DNA from: DATATB01 sp036268995
Lineage (GTDB): Bacteria; Planctomycetota; Planctomycetia; Pirellulales; PNKZ01
Reading direction: 5' to 3'
Assembly (NCBI GenBank): GCA_036268995.1
Contig: DATATB010000099.1
Coordinates: 1 to 64,000, forward strand
Length of the DNA: 64,000 nt
The notes beneath the pieces were generated by a model, which was given only the letters and a program-made list of their open reading frames with translations, made no database searches and was not told the DNA's origin. Positions 26,285-40,565 of this stretch are shown here, piece by piece. Position numbers and translations under genes: made by a program. Numbering within the stretch: position 1 is the first letter of the stretch; each line of letters begins with the position of its first letter.

Positions 26285-27382
26285 TTATGGGTGAGCACCA
26301 ACCAGCGGCGGCTCGATCACTTTGGCGGCCGGCTCGAGCAGCGGAATGCCGGAACTGTCACGCTTGCCGGTGCCTTTCTGCATCGCAAAGCGGAAGAGCA
26401 CGCCTGTGCGCTCGTTGAAGTACTTCCACGAGGCGGGAAAGAACACCACGTAGCGGTTGTAGACTTCCGTCCCGACCAGCTCGAGCGCTTCCTCGCGATG
26501 GGCCACCAGCCGGTCGAACCAGTTGCGGAGCGTGGGGCGGTAGTCATGGGCCGAAGTATGGGTCAGGCGAAAGCCGGCCCGCTCGAAGGCTTTTACGTGC
26601 GCGGAGTATGACGTCGGCACATGGCCGGGAAAAAACAATTGGGCTACCGACAGGGCCGCCGGCAACCGGTTTTGCAGCCGGCAGAAGAAGTGTAAGACGA
26701 ATTTGCCGCCGGGCTTCAAGGCGCGACTGACTTTGTTCAGGATGACGTCGACTTCTTGCGGGCGAATCGCCTCCCAGGCCGCAACCGAGTAAATCGTGTC
26801 GTAGAACTCCGGCTCGAGATCCGCTTTGACGAAGTCTTGCAGCTTGACGTGGTAGCCGTAGTGCTGCTCGTTATAGGCCGCTTGCTCCTTCGAGAGCGTG
26901 TATCCCCAGAGGTTGTCGCGGTCGTGGGTATGTTGTTCGACGTGCCGCAGCATCGAGCACCAGCCGCAGCCGAGTTCCAGAATGCGTTGGCCGGGCTGCG
27001 GGTCGATCAGGCCTAAGATATGATTGGCCTTGTTCGTCTGCGCCTCTTCCAGCGTCTCGTGGCCGGTCAGATGATCGGCACACGAATAGAACATGAACTT
27101 CGAATCGAGAAACAACTTATAGAACTCGTTCGAGACGTCGTAATGCGCCTCGATCCCCAGCCGGGCCTCTTGGTATTGCAAGCGGCGCAGGAGTAGTTTG
27201 CGCATTAGCGGCGGCGGATAAGCTTCGCGCAGCCAGTGCACGAAGCCTTGCTCGGGAATGCCCGTGATGAAGTTCCAGATGCGCTGCTCGTCGAGCGGCT
27301 GTGGCGCATGCATCAGGAAATTGAGCGATGAATACCCTGTGCCGTGCGTGAGCGTGTCGCTCAAGAGTTTCAGATAACGCAC
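26285..27382 (-). CDS. Cyclopropane-fatty-acyl-phospholipid synthase-like methyltransferase
   Basis: A 365-residue SAM-dependent methyltransferase. Residues 75-110 (RLGIEAHYDVSNEFYKLFLDSKFMFYSCADHL) match the substrate-region signature of CFA synthases. The SAM-binding loop is ILELGCGWCSMLRHVEQHT, and GYTLSKEQAAYNEQH corresponds to motif II. The C-terminal region (HVPTSYSAHVKAFERAGFRL, RNWFDRLVAHREE) also fits the family. The family normally has E-x-G-x-G and a Cys near the active site; here GCGWC is present. The substrate may be an unsaturated lipid, but planctomycete members are not well characterised. Monocistronic. Confidence 0.85.
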   Translation of the reverse strand: MRYLKLLSDTLTHGTGYSSLNFLMHAPQPLDEQRIWNFITGIPEQGFVHWLREAYPPPLMRKLLLRRLQYQEARLGIEAHYDVSNEFYKLFLDSKFMFYSCADHLTGHETLEEAQTNKANHILGLIDPQPGQRILELGCGWCSMLRHVEQHTHDRDNLWGYTLSKEQAAYNEQHYGYHVKLQDFVKADLEPEFYDTIYSVAAWEAIRPQEVDVILNKVSRALKPGGKFVLHFFCRLQNRLPAALSVAQLFFPGHVPTSYSAHVKAFERAGFRLTHTSAHDYRPTLRNWFDRLVAHREEALELVGTEVYNRYVVFFPASWKYFNERTGVLFRFAMQKGTGKRDSSGIPLLEPAAKVIEPPLVGAHP

Positions 27383-27530
27383 CGCTTGCTCCTATCTTAG
27401 GACAAGGCGCCGTCATGCCCAGGGGCCGGTTGGCCGCCGTTTGATTAACTAAGCGTAATTTAACGGTGCCGTTTTTCAAGCGTGTCGTGGGCCAGCCCGG
27501 TTTGGAATTGATCGGGTCGGCGACGCCCAG

Positions 27531-27902
27531 CTATTGCGTTTTTTCGACCATCACCGTATCCGAATCCTCATACGCCGGGGCGCAGCAGCAGAGAAACCGG
27601 AGTGTGCCGGTGCCGGTATTGCGGATCGTATGCACTGCGCCGGGCGGAATGGCGATCGCATCGCCCGGGCTGACCGTTTGCCGCTGCTCGCCGACCTGCA
27701 TCAAGCCGCCGCCCGAGAGGATGTAATAAATTTCCTCCGTTTTCGGATGGTAATGGGCCGCCGTGCGGCAGCCAGGTTCCAGTCGTGCCTCGGCCAGGCT
27801 TTGCAGCCGGATGCACGAGTTGCGATGCGCGAGCAGTTCGCGAATTTCCGAGCCGTCTTTGGTGGTGAAGGCCGGCACTTCGTCGAGATTGCGGATATCC
27901 AT
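27531..27902 (-). CDS. Cupin-domain protein
   Basis: 123 residues from the ATG at 27902 (AAGGA ten bases upstream); an upstream ATG in frame gives a non-conserved extension. It is a single cupin barrel with motif 1 in HYHPKTEEIYYILSGGGLM (metal-binding His, His, Glu) and motif 2 in PGDAIAIPPGAVHTIRNTG (His). It ends in LRFLCCCAPAYEDSDT, a Cys-rich strand. Small cupins of this kind act as isomerases, oxygenases or sugar-binding proteins; nothing narrows the substrate. Confidence 0.85.
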   Translation of the reverse strand: MDIRNLDEVPAFTTKDGSEIRELLAHRNSCIRLQSLAEARLEPGCRTAAHYHPKTEEIYYILSGGGLMQVGEQRQTVSPGDAIAIPPGAVHTIRNTGTGTLRFLCCCAPAYEDSDTVMVEKTQ

Positions 27903-28060
27903 GGCGACGGTTCCTTCAGTGGCGAAAAGAGCCTGCGGGGCACCGGCGGTATCGCCCACGTGGCGGCGGGGTGACTCGGGCAGTTTACCCATCATATCGG
28001 CGCCATTAAATTGGCAATACGCGTTCCGCGTCTTTACGCTCTCTACAACAGGTCACCGCC

Positions 28061-28843
28061 GTGGCGCAACTTTCCTTGATTGACTCCTTCGCAAATCGGG
28101 AACTGGCTGAGTTCGCCCAATCCAGACTGAAAGACGAAGGGATCGAGAGCTCCCTCGAGAACGCGACGCTGCTCGGCTGGTATTGGCAATTTGGAGTCGC
28201 GGTGGGCGGCGTCAAACTGTTTGTGAATCCCGAAGATGTGGCCAGGGCGCACGAGGCCCTGACGGGTTCGGACGACGAACCGTCGCAGCCAACCGAACTC
28301 TGCCCACAATGCCACGAGGCCTTGCTTCCGTCCTGGGACACCTGTTGGCGCTGCGCAGCACAGAGCGAGCAAACACAGGATTTGCGGCTGTCGGAGCCAT
28401 CGAGGGCCGCCGATCGCGACCAGGTTGTCATGGCCATCGCGGTGGCGGTCATCGGTTTGGCCACGTTCTTCGCGCTCGGCCTGACGGGGCTGCTGATTTT
28501 CGTAGCGATCGTGGCGATCGTGAAGGTGATTTTTAGCGGTGCCAACCAATTGCCGGCCCCCGAAGCGGAACAGCGACGGCCGATTGACGCCGAGGCGGTG
28601 CCCGAGTCGCAGTGGAACGAGCCGGCCGAAGAAATGGCCGCGCGTGCCTGGAAAGCTTCGGTGCTGGGGATGGTCTGGTTTCCGCCGTTGACCCTTTATG
28701 CCCTGTACCTGGCTTGCCATGCGGACCCGCCGGGACCGCCGCTTTCGGTCGCCGGCAAGCGAAGGCTGAACGCCGCCCTGGTGGTCAGCTTAGTGACCAT
28801 CTCGACGTGGCTCGCGTTTGGTTCGTTGATTCTGGGCTTCTGA
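28061..28843 (+). CDS. DUF2007-type protein with zinc ribbon and membrane segments
   Basis: 260 residues from a GTG (MAQLSLIDSFANRELAEFAQ). Residues 1-65 form a DUF2007-like domain (SRLKDEGIESSLENATLLG, VKLFVNPEDVARAHEAL). A zinc ribbon follows (CPQCHEALLPSWDTCWRC). Hydrophobic segments at about 122-155 (VVMAIAVAVIGLATFFALGL, LLIFVAIVAIVKVIF), 200-220 and 240-258 make it an integral membrane protein. DUF2007 proteins are predicted signal-transducing proteins, but the ligand is unknown. It is divergent from the cupin gene and convergent with rsmD. Confidence 0.75.
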   Translation: MAQLSLIDSFANRELAEFAQSRLKDEGIESSLENATLLGWYWQFGVAVGGVKLFVNPEDVARAHEALTGSDDEPSQPTELCPQCHEALLPSWDTCWRCAAQSEQTQDLRLSEPSRAADRDQVVMAIAVAVIGLATFFALGLTGLLIFVAIVAIVKVIFSGANQLPAPEAEQRRPIDAEAVPESQWNEPAEEMAARAWKASVLGMVWFPPLTLYALYLACHADPPGPPLSVAGKRRLNAALVVSLVTISTWLAFGSLILGF

Positions 28844-28902
28844 CCAGGCCCCGATCTGCACGTCGGTCGCTATGACTAGCGGAGTGCCGACCATCCGTTC
28901 CG

Positions 28903-29586
28903 TCAGCCGGCCGGGCGATGATCGATCAGCAGGGCAATTTCGGCCGGCGGGTAACTGCGAACGTCCCAGGCGTCCGGCTCGGGCAGCATGGCCATGTCGA
29001 AGCGCTCGTCGGCCTCGACGACAATCGAGCTGCCTGGCGGGGCCTCGGCAAACAGCGTCTCGATAAGCTTCAACATTTGCTCCTGCCGCTCGACGTAAAA
29101 CGCATAGGGCGGCGAGCAAAACACGACCCAAGGCAGTTCACGCGGGGCGGAAATGGCTCCCGGCCGAAGCTGCACGAATGTGTTGGCCGCGATCACCTGG
29201 CAATCGGCTTCGAGGCCCAAGGCGGCGAAATTCTGGCGAATCACGGCGGCGGTGGGGAAATGCTGTTCGTAAAAGATCGCTTTCGCCGCCCCGCGGCTCA
29301 TGGCCTCCAGCCCCAAGGCCCCGGTGCCGGCAAACAGGTCGAGCACCAGCTTGCCCTCGACGCTGGGCCCCAGCAGGTTGAACACTGCCTCGCGCACCCG
29401 GTCTTTCATGGGCCGCGTCCGGCTTTCGCCGCTATAAGCAATCCGCCGGCCGCGGAGCCGGCCGCCGATGATCCGCAGCGGACTGGCCTGCGAGCTGGTC
29501 GCCCCCTGGGCAAGCGGCTCGGGCAGCATCGACTGCGGTGGACGGGCCGGACGTTTCGATTTGCGGGGCAGGGATGGGCCTCTCAT
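28903..29586 (-). CDS. rsmD: 16S rRNA (guanine966-N2)-methyltransferase
   Basis: A 227-residue RsmD-family enzyme that methylates G966 of 16S rRNA. After a Pro-rich N-terminal extension of about 35 residues, the core begins LRIIGGRLRGRRIAY. It contains TRPMKDRVREAVFNLL, the SAM motif VLDLFAGTGALGLEAMSRGA and the motif IV region VVFCSPPYAFY. Most family members have D-P-P-Y/F at motif IV; here it is S-P-P-Y. No good Shine-Dalgarno supports the first ATG, and an internal ATG at 29529 is possible. It is divergent from the cyclophilin gene. Confidence 0.9.
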   Translation of the reverse strand: MRGPSLPRKSKRPARPPQSMLPEPLAQGATSSQASPLRIIGGRLRGRRIAYSGESRTRPMKDRVREAVFNLLGPSVEGKLVLDLFAGTGALGLEAMSRGAAKAIFYEQHFPTAAVIRQNFAALGLEADCQVIAANTFVQLRPGAISAPRELPWVVFCSPPYAFYVERQEQMLKLIETLFAEAPPGSSIVVEADERFDMAMLPEPDAWDVRSYPPAEIALLIDHRPAG

Positions 29587-29717
29587 TTTTTTCGGGCAGG
29601 TGTGGTATCGTAGCGTGCCGCCGACCGGTTGGCCGTCTGGATTGACCGGGCCGCCTCCGGTTCAAGAATAATATGAAAAACATCTTACGCTGTCACACGC
29701 CAAGAGGGTCTTTAATT

Positions 29718-30926
29718 ATGCACCTGCGTCCGCTGCTGGCCGCCGTTTTGATTTCAGTCTCGCTGGCTTGCCCATCGGCTTGGGGCCAGGCACCTCAGAC
29801 AAAAGCGGCCCCGCCCAAGGCAACTGATACCAAGGCTGCTGATACTAAGCCGGCCGACGCCAAGCCGGCCGAGTCCAAAGCGCCCGCGAGCAAGGAGCAG
29901 GCCGAATTCGACAAGCTGCTGGGCCAGTGGAACGGCCTGATCGAGCGGCTCCAAAAGCTGCAAACGCAGTTCAAAAAGGTCAAACCTTCCGAGCGCAAGC
30001 CCGTTCGGGCCGAGTTCGCCAAGCTGCTCAAAGAGGGCGATGAGCTGCAATCCAAGCTGCTCGGCGCGGCAGAGGCCGCCTATCGGGTCGCCCCCAACAA
30101 GAGCCAGGACGTCAACGACTTGCTGACGTCGATCGTGACCGAAGACGAAAACGACGACTATTACGAGCAACTGCTCCCGATTGCCAAGCTGCTGATCGAG
30201 AACAAGTTCGACAATCCGCGCATCTACAACTCTGCAGGCAAGGCTGCATATCAGCTCAACGACTACGATTTGGCCGAAAAATACCTCAAAACGGCTGAGA
30301 AGGACGGCACGATTGACGACGACAGTCGTCGCCTGCTCGAACAGTTGCCCGAGAGCAAAGCCAAATGGGCCAAGGAAAAGGTCCTGCGCGAGAGGGAAGC
30401 CCACGCCGACAAGGCCCACGAGCTGCCGCGCGTCGAGCTCAAGACCAGCAAGGGCCCGATCGTCATCGAACTATTCGAGGATCAGGCCCCCAATACGGTC
30501 GCCAATTTCATCAGCCTGGTCGAAAAAGGCTTCTACAACGGGCTGACCTTTCACCGCGTGATCCCGCACTTCATGGCCCAAGGCGGCGATCCCAAGGGGA
30601 CCGGAGCCGGCGGGCCGGGTTACACGATCGAGTGCGAATGTTACCGGCCCGACCACCGCGACCACTTCCGCGGCACGCTCAGCATGGCTCACGCCGGCAA
30701 GGATACCGGCGGATCGCAGTTCTTCCTCACCTTTGTGCGGACGCCCAATCTGGATGGCATGCACACGGCCTTTGGCCGCGTGATTAGCGGGTTCGATACG
30801 CTCGCAAAGCTCCAGCGGCGCAATCCCGAAGAACCGAATCAGCCGCCACCGGACAAAATCCTCGCAGCCGTCGTGCTGCGAAAGCGCGACCACAAGTACG
30901 AGCCGGTCAAAGGCCCCGACCGATAA
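29718..30926 (+). CDS. Exported cyclophilin-type peptidyl-prolyl cis-trans isomerase
   Basis: 402 residues from the ATG at 29718 (GAGGG upstream and a signal peptide, LRPLLAAVLISVSLACPSAWGQ); an ATG at 29673 gives a non-signal extension. A low-complexity Ala/Lys/Pro/Asp stretch (residues 24-55) follows, then a helical region with a coiled coil, then the cyclophilin domain from about 240 to 390. Active-site residues are visible in FHRVIPHFMAQGGD (Arg, Phe, Met, Gln), GTLSMAHAG, GSQFFLTFVRTPNLDGMHTAFG. It probably helps fold exported proteins. A strong terminator follows. Confidence 0.92.
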   Translation: MHLRPLLAAVLISVSLACPSAWGQAPQTKAAPPKATDTKAADTKPADAKPAESKAPASKEQAEFDKLLGQWNGLIERLQKLQTQFKKVKPSERKPVRAEFAKLLKEGDELQSKLLGAAEAAYRVAPNKSQDVNDLLTSIVTEDENDDYYEQLLPIAKLLIENKFDNPRIYNSAGKAAYQLNDYDLAEKYLKTAEKDGTIDDDSRRLLEQLPESKAKWAKEKVLREREAHADKAHELPRVELKTSKGPIVIELFEDQAPNTVANFISLVEKGFYNGLTFHRVIPHFMAQGGDPKGTGAGGPGYTIECECYRPDHRDHFRGTLSMAHAGKDTGGSQFFLTFVRTPNLDGMHTAFGRVISGFDTLAKLQRRNPEEPNQPPPDKILAAVVLRKRDHKYEPVKGPDR

Positions 30927-30972
30927 GCTAGCATTCACGGCCATTTCGGCCCGTTTAGCCGATTCACCCAAG

Positions 30973-31000
30973 CCCACGGACTGCGGTCCGTGGGTTTTTT
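30973..31000 (+). terminator. Rho-independent terminator after the cyclophilin gene
   Basis: A perfect 9-base stem (CCCACGGAC / GTCCGTGGG) with loop TGCG, followed by six T, 46 bases after the stop. Confidence 0.95.
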
Positions 31001-31151
31001 ATTGGTTTTTGGACGTTTTGGCACCGGAACGCAGTATTCGGTTTTTATTAGAAAAGCTGAAAAGCGGCTTGACGAGGAACAGTCCTGTTAATAACCTGTC
31101 ATGTTTGCGTCGAATATTGCCCCCGCCTTGCATTTTGAAATTTGATTCTGC

Positions 31152-32177
31152 ATGGCTGTGCATCTGAAGTCGCTCAAGATTTTTTGTGACGTCGTGCGGC
31201 AACGCAGCTTTTCGCGGGCTGCGCAAGAGAACGACATTTCGCAGTCCGGCGCCAGCCAGGTTGTCCACCAGTTGGAAGAAGGGCTGGGCGTCAAGCTAAT
31301 CGATCGCTCAAAACGACCCTTCGTGCTCACGCCCGAGGGCGAGGCCTATTACGAAGGCTGCCGGACGATCGTCGAACGCTATTTCCTGCTGGAGGACAAG
31401 GTCCGCACGCTGCACCAGGAAGTGGTGGGACGGGTGCGCGTGGCCTCGATCTATTCGGTCGGGCTGCACCACATGAACCACTATTTGCAAGAGTTCCTCA
31501 CGGCCTATCCCAAGGCCAATGTCCGGCTCGAATACCTGCATCCCGACCGCGTGTATCAGAGCGTCGAGGACGACATTGCCGACATGGGCCTGGTGAGCTA
31601 TCCGAAAAGCTCGCGCACGGTGCAAGCCATCCAATGGCGAAAAGAGCCGATGGTGCTGGTTTGCTCGCCGAACCATCATCTGGCTACCCGCGCCAGCGTG
31701 TCGCTGCGCGACCTGCACGGCGAAAACATGATCGGGTTCGATCAGGGGCTGACGATCCGCGGCGAAATCGACAAGGTGCTCAATTTCCACCGGGCGGAAG
31801 TCCGCGTGGTGATGGAGTTCGACAATATCGAAACCATCAAGCGGGCCATCGAAATCGACGCCGGCGTGGGCCTGCTGCCCGAGCCCACGGTGTTGCGCGA
31901 GGTGGCCGCCGGCAGTCTCGTGGCGGTGCCGCTCAAAGGCCAGGAGCTGGTGCGGCCGCTGGGCATCATTCATCGTCGCGGCAAAGAACTCAGCAGTACG
32001 GCCCAGCGCTTCATCGAACTATTGAAGCGCGAAGGTCAAAAGATTCCGCAGGCCACACATGGGCCAGCCATCGCCGACACGGATGAGGACCCCTCGCACG
32101 CCGCCAGTGGGGACGATTTGCACGGCAATGGCAAGCTGCTGGCTCTGGCCGGCGAGCGGCCCGACGATATCCATTGA
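31152..32177 (+). CDS. LysR-family transcriptional regulator next to gltBD
   Basis: 341 residues. An N-terminal winged helix-turn-helix (LKIFCDVVRQRSFSRAAQEN, SQSGASQVVHQLEEGLGVKL, RSKRPFVLTPEG) is followed by an effector-binding domain (residues 95-300). A C-terminal tail of about 40 residues beyond the usual family end is acidic and probably disordered. It ends four bases into the frame upstream of gltB and is 44 bases before the gltB ATG, on the same strand, so it likely controls glutamate synthase, as GltC does in Bacillus. The effector is unknown. Confidence 0.85.
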   Translation: MAVHLKSLKIFCDVVRQRSFSRAAQENDISQSGASQVVHQLEEGLGVKLIDRSKRPFVLTPEGEAYYEGCRTIVERYFLLEDKVRTLHQEVVGRVRVASIYSVGLHHMNHYLQEFLTAYPKANVRLEYLHPDRVYQSVEDDIADMGLVSYPKSSRTVQAIQWRKEPMVLVCSPNHHLATRASVSLRDLHGENMIGFDQGLTIRGEIDKVLNFHRAEVRVVMEFDNIETIKRAIEIDAGVGLLPEPTVLREVAAGSLVAVPLKGQELVRPLGIIHRRGKELSSTAQRFIELLKREGQKIPQATHGPAIADTDEDPSHAASGDDLHGNGKLLALAGERPDDIH

Positions 32178-32221
32178 ACCAATTCGGCAAGCTGACCGAT
32201 TCAGGGAGGCACCCGCGCGCC

Positions 32222-36773
<4,552 letters not shown>

Positions 36774-36781
<8 letters not shown>

Positions 36782-38267
36782 TGTCCGCGGGTTTATGCGA
36801 TACGAGCGGCGGCATCACGAGAACGATGCGGTCGCCGAGCGGCTGAAGCATTACAACGAGTTTCTCACCGTGCTGCCCGAGGCCGAGCTGCGCAAGCAGG
36901 GCGCTCGTTGCATGGATTGCGGCGTGCCCTTCTGCCACACCGGCTGCCCGCTGGGGAACATCATTCCCGATTTCAACGACCTGGTATTTCGCGGCCAGTG
37001 GCGCAGCGCGCTCGAGCGGCTGCACGCCACGAACAATTTTCCCGAGTTCACCGGCCGCGTGTGTCCCGCCCCGTGCGAGGCGGCCTGCGTACTGGGCATC
37101 AACGAAGACCCGGTGGCCATCAAAGAAATCGAAATGATGATCGCCGACCGCGGCTTCGACGAGGGCTGGATCGTGCCCGAGCCGCCGCAGGCGCGCACCG
37201 GCAAACGCGTGGCAATCGTCGGCAGCGGGCCAGCCGGCCTGGCCGCCGCCCAGCAGCTCAATCGGGCCGGGCACCAGGTCACGGTGTTCGAGCGTTCCGA
37301 TCGTCCCGGCGGTCTGCTGATGTATGGAATTCCAGACTTCAAGCTGGAAAAACACCGCGTCTGGCGGCGCATCAAGCAGATCGAGGCCGAAGGGGTCGAG
37401 TTCCGCACGAGCGCCAATGTTGGCGTGAACGTGCCCGTTTCGGAGCTGCGCGAGCAGTACGACGCCCTGCTGTTGGCCGGCGGCGCCACGCATCCGCGCG
37501 ACTTGCCGATCCCCGGCCGCAATCTGGGCGGCATCCATTTCGCCATGGAGTTTTTGCCGCAGCAGAACCAGCGCAACCAGGGCGATACGATCCCGGCCGA
37601 AATCTCGCTCACGGCCACCGGCAAGGACGTGGTGATTATCGGCGGCGGCGATACGGGCAGCGACTGCACCGGCACGTCAAACCGCCAGAACGCCCGCAGT
37701 GTGACGCAGTTCGAGCTGCTGCCCAAGCCGCCGGATCTCGGCTCGTTTCCGCGCCGCAACGAGCGGCCCGACCACTCGCCTTGGCCTTATTGGACCGTCA
37801 TGCTGCGCACCAGCAGCTCGCACGAAGAGGGTTGCGACCGGCACTGGAGCATTCTGACCAAAGAGTTCCGCGCCGATTCATCCGGCCACGTCGAGAGCCT
37901 GGTGACCGTGACCATCGAGTGGTATCGCGATGCTGACGGCCGGCAGTCGTTCCGCGAAGTGGAAGGCACCGAGCAGGTTTGGCCCTGCCAGCTTGTGCTG
38001 CTGGCGATGGGCTTTCTTGGGCCGGAAAAAACCGGGGCCATCCACGAGCTGGGTCTCGAGCTCGACGGGCGCGGTAATGTCAAATGCGACGCCAACTACA
38101 TGTCGAGCGTCGAGGGCGTGTTCGGCGCGGGCGACTTGCGGCGCGGACAATCGCTCGTCGTCTGGGCCATCCACGAAGGTCGCGAAGCCGCGCGATCGAT
38201 CGATCGCTATTTGATGGGCACCACGCATCTGCCCAGCGCCAGCGCGGCGGAGTTTGCTTCGCGGTAA
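36774..38267 (+). CDS. gltD: Glutamate synthase small subunit
   Basis: A 497-residue small chain that passes electrons from NAD(P)H to GltB. The N terminus carries Fe-S ligands in GARCMDCGVPFCHTGCPLGN and CPAPCEAACVLG. The FAD site is VAIVGSGPAGLAAAQQLNRAG, with the NAD(P)H site in VVIIGGGDTGSDCTGTSNR. EGVFGAGDLRRGQSLVVWAI is the FAD/NAD-linked reductase C-terminal signature. The overlap with gltB indicates translational coupling. Confidence 0.96.
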
Positions 38268-38330
38268 GGGCTTTGTCTGTTGTCAGTGGTCCGTTGTCAG
38301 TGGATACGGACAGCCAGCGCTTGCGTGTTG

Positions 38331-38807
38331 CTACAGATACATTCCGAGAAAGCCGCCGTGCTCGTCGCTTTCGGCTTGCAGGCGCTGGATGCGGGCGACG
38401 GTTTGCTCCAGATCGCCCGCGGCGATGTAGCGGTCGAACTCGACCATCACGCTGCGCCGCACGGTGTCGCGGAACCAGGCGACGATCGGTTCGGTCAACC
38501 AATCGCACGTCTCATGCTCCAGGCGAACGTCGAGTACGGCCTCGACGGTCGATTCGTCGCTGGTGTCGGTCAATACCGTCCCTTCGAACGCGAACCGCAG
38601 CATGCCCAGCTCTTCGCTGTTGGTGAGGTGATACGTGCAGGTCGCGTTGAGCAGATAATAGGTGTTGTGCGAGCCGTGGGTCTCGAGCGCAGCCTTGATT
38701 CGCTCGCAGCGGGCCCGAAACTTGGGCGATGCATCCAGGGGGATGTCGAAGCGGCCGACCGAGCGCAGCGGAAGGCAATCGAACGCAATATCGACGAAGC
38801 GTGTCAT
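38331..38807 (-). CDS. Conserved hypothetical protein
   Basis: 158 residues, MTRFVDIAFDCLPLRSVGRF at the start, then ALETHGSHNTYYLLNATCTY, LTNSEELGMLRFAFEGTV and CDWLTEPIVAWFRDTVRRSV. Soluble, mixed alpha/beta, no signal peptide, and a Trp-rich middle. The protein reads like a cytoplasmic planctomycete-specific family; I recognise no named domain. It is 40 bases downstream of the amidase gene on the same strand and may be co-transcribed with it. It is convergent with gltD. Confidence 0.65.
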   Translation of the reverse strand: MTRFVDIAFDCLPLRSVGRFDIPLDASPKFRARCERIKAALETHGSHNTYYLLNATCTYHLTNSEELGMLRFAFEGTVLTDTSDESTVEAVLDVRLEHETCDWLTEPIVAWFRDTVRRSVMVEFDRYIAAGDLEQTVARIQRLQAESDEHGGFLGMYL

Positions 38808-38847
38808 AATCAGGCCGTGGGTGTTGATTGCTGGATGTCTGGCGGGC

Positions 38848-40455
38848 TTATTGTAAATGCACCCGCTCTGGCGAGCTAGCCGCGCGAGCCATCGGCGGCG
38901 CGTGGGGATAGCCGGGTTGGGTGCGAAAATGCGCTTCGAGCACCTCCATCAAGGCCAGCGCCACGTCGTCACGCCACATGCGGCCAGACACCTGAACGCC
39001 GATGGGCAGACCCGCGCTGTCGGCCTCGACGGCCAAAGCGGCCCGCTCGACGCGATCGTGGCTGGCGCGGCGGTCGCTTTCTTCCCCGGGCCGCACGGTG
39101 GTGATCGGCACCGTGCCGGTGGGCACGCCCAACAGGTTGGTCAGTATCGAATAGCTGGCGGCGGTAAGCAGATGCATAAAGCTGCCATGCGTTAGAGCCG
39201 GCAGCGCATGGACCGGGCACAGCATCGCGTCAAACCCGCCCGCGTCGAGCGCTTCGAAAAACCGCAGCACGTATTGCCGCCGCAGGTGCGTGGCCTCCCA
39301 ATACTGAGAAGCCGAAGCCGGAGCCGTGCATCGCACCAACTGTGCCGCGTGCCGCTGGCCAGCGCGCTCGAGCAACCAGCCGAGCGTAGGCCGCAGCATC
39401 CGCGGCAAGCGCGCCATGGTGGTCAAATAGCGCACCTCGGGGTGTACCGGGTCGTGATCGAGCAGTTGCCGCGCCGTGGTCCCGCCGTCGGCGCTCAGCA
39501 GCGAACAATAAAGATGTATGGCCTCGTCGACGTCGGGCGGAGTGAAACTCTCGACCCGCACGCCCGCTGCCCGCAGGGCATCGGCCGCTTCCAACACCGC
39601 GCGGCGCACGGCCGGAGCGGGTGAGAAAAAGCCGTCGTCGGTCCACATCGCCACGCGCAGACTTGAGATGTCCACGCTCCGCGGATCGGACCACGCCAGC
39701 GGCACGACGTTGGCATCGTGCGGATCGCCGCCGGGGTCGACGAGCGTTTGCATGCACAAATTCAGATCCTGCACGTGCCGCGCGATTGGTCCGGGCTGGC
39801 CGATCACGGCTTCCATACCAGTGAAGTTGGTCAGGATGCCGCGGGTCGTCAGGCGGTTGGTCGACGGTTTAAATCCGCACACGCCGCAGCTATAGGCCGG
39901 CTGCCGGATGCTGCCCCCCAGATCATTACCCAATCCCAATGCCGAGCCACCGGCAGCCACGATCGCGGCTTCTCCGCCGCTGCTTCCGCCGGGGCTCCGC
40001 GCCGGGTGCCAGGGATTGTTCGTCCGGCCATAGAGCGGATTGTCGGTCTCGTGCATGAGCATCAGCTCGGGCACGTTCGTTTTGCCGAGGATGACGGCCC
40101 CCGCCTGCCGCAGCCGAGTCACAAGCGAAGCATCGGCCGGCATGAGCTGGCCCGCCAGACGGCGCAGGCCGATGGTGGTGGGCGTCCCCTCGACGTCGAA
40201 ACATTCCTTAATCGTGGTCGGCACGCCGGCCAAAGGCCCCAGAGCTTCGCCATCGCGGCGGGCCCGGTCGACGTCCGCAGCCTCGTGTCGGGCGCGGTCG
40301 AATGTGCGGACGACCACGGCATTGAGCTGCTCGTGGGTCGCCACAATCTGCTCAATATGCGCCTCAACGATTTCGACGGCGCTCAATTGGCCCGAGCGCA
40401 CGCCGGTGGCAATTTCGGTGGCGCTGAGTCGCAGGAATTCGGGCATGGCGGCCAT
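38848..40455 (-). CDS. Amidase-signature family enzyme
   Basis: 535 residues from an ATG at 40455 (MAAMPEFLRLSATEIATGVR); the second ATG at 40446 is equally possible, and the longer open frame runs into repeat sequence. The Ser-cisSer-Lys triad is visible: Lys in TTIKECFDVEGTPTT, cis-Ser in SPGGSSGGEAA and nucleophile Ser in LGNDLGGSIRQPA. The C-terminal part (residues 300-530) is typical of the GatA/fatty-acid-amide-hydrolase clan. It lacks GatB/GatC neighbours, so it is more likely a stand-alone amide hydrolase than part of Glu-tRNA(Gln) amidotransferase. Confidence 0.88.
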   Translation of the reverse strand: MAAMPEFLRLSATEIATGVRSGQLSAVEIVEAHIEQIVATHEQLNAVVVRTFDRARHEAADVDRARRDGEALGPLAGVPTTIKECFDVEGTPTTIGLRRLAGQLMPADASLVTRLRQAGAVILGKTNVPELMLMHETDNPLYGRTNNPWHPARSPGGSSGGEAAIVAAGGSALGLGNDLGGSIRQPAYSCGVCGFKPSTNRLTTRGILTNFTGMEAVIGQPGPIARHVQDLNLCMQTLVDPGGDPHDANVVPLAWSDPRSVDISSLRVAMWTDDGFFSPAPAVRRAVLEAADALRAAGVRVESFTPPDVDEAIHLYCSLLSADGGTTARQLLDHDPVHPEVRYLTTMARLPRMLRPTLGWLLERAGQRHAAQLVRCTAPASASQYWEATHLRRQYVLRFFEALDAGGFDAMLCPVHALPALTHGSFMHLLTAASYSILTNLLGVPTGTVPITTVRPGEESDRRASHDRVERAALAVEADSAGLPIGVQVSGRMWRDDVALALMEVLEAHFRTQPGYPHAPPMARAASSPERVHLQ

Positions 40456-40484
40456 CCGCTTCGCTTCGTCGCTTACAGTTTGAA

Positions 40485-40562
40485 TGGGAGGGCGAGGCTC
40501 CTGCCGAGCCGCTTTCGTTAAATCGATCTTCGTGCTGGCTCGGCAGGAGCCTCGCCCGCCCA
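40485..40562. repeat. Inverted-repeat element, copy 1 (REPIN-like)
   Basis: Left arm 40485-40510 and right arm 40537-40562 are inverted repeats of 26 bases with one mismatch (GGGCGAGGCTCCTGCCGAGC core), around a loop of 26 bases. It lies between the amidase and the zinc-ribbon gene. Copy 2 is at 41334-41415. Confidence 0.85.
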
Positions 40563-40565
40563 AAT

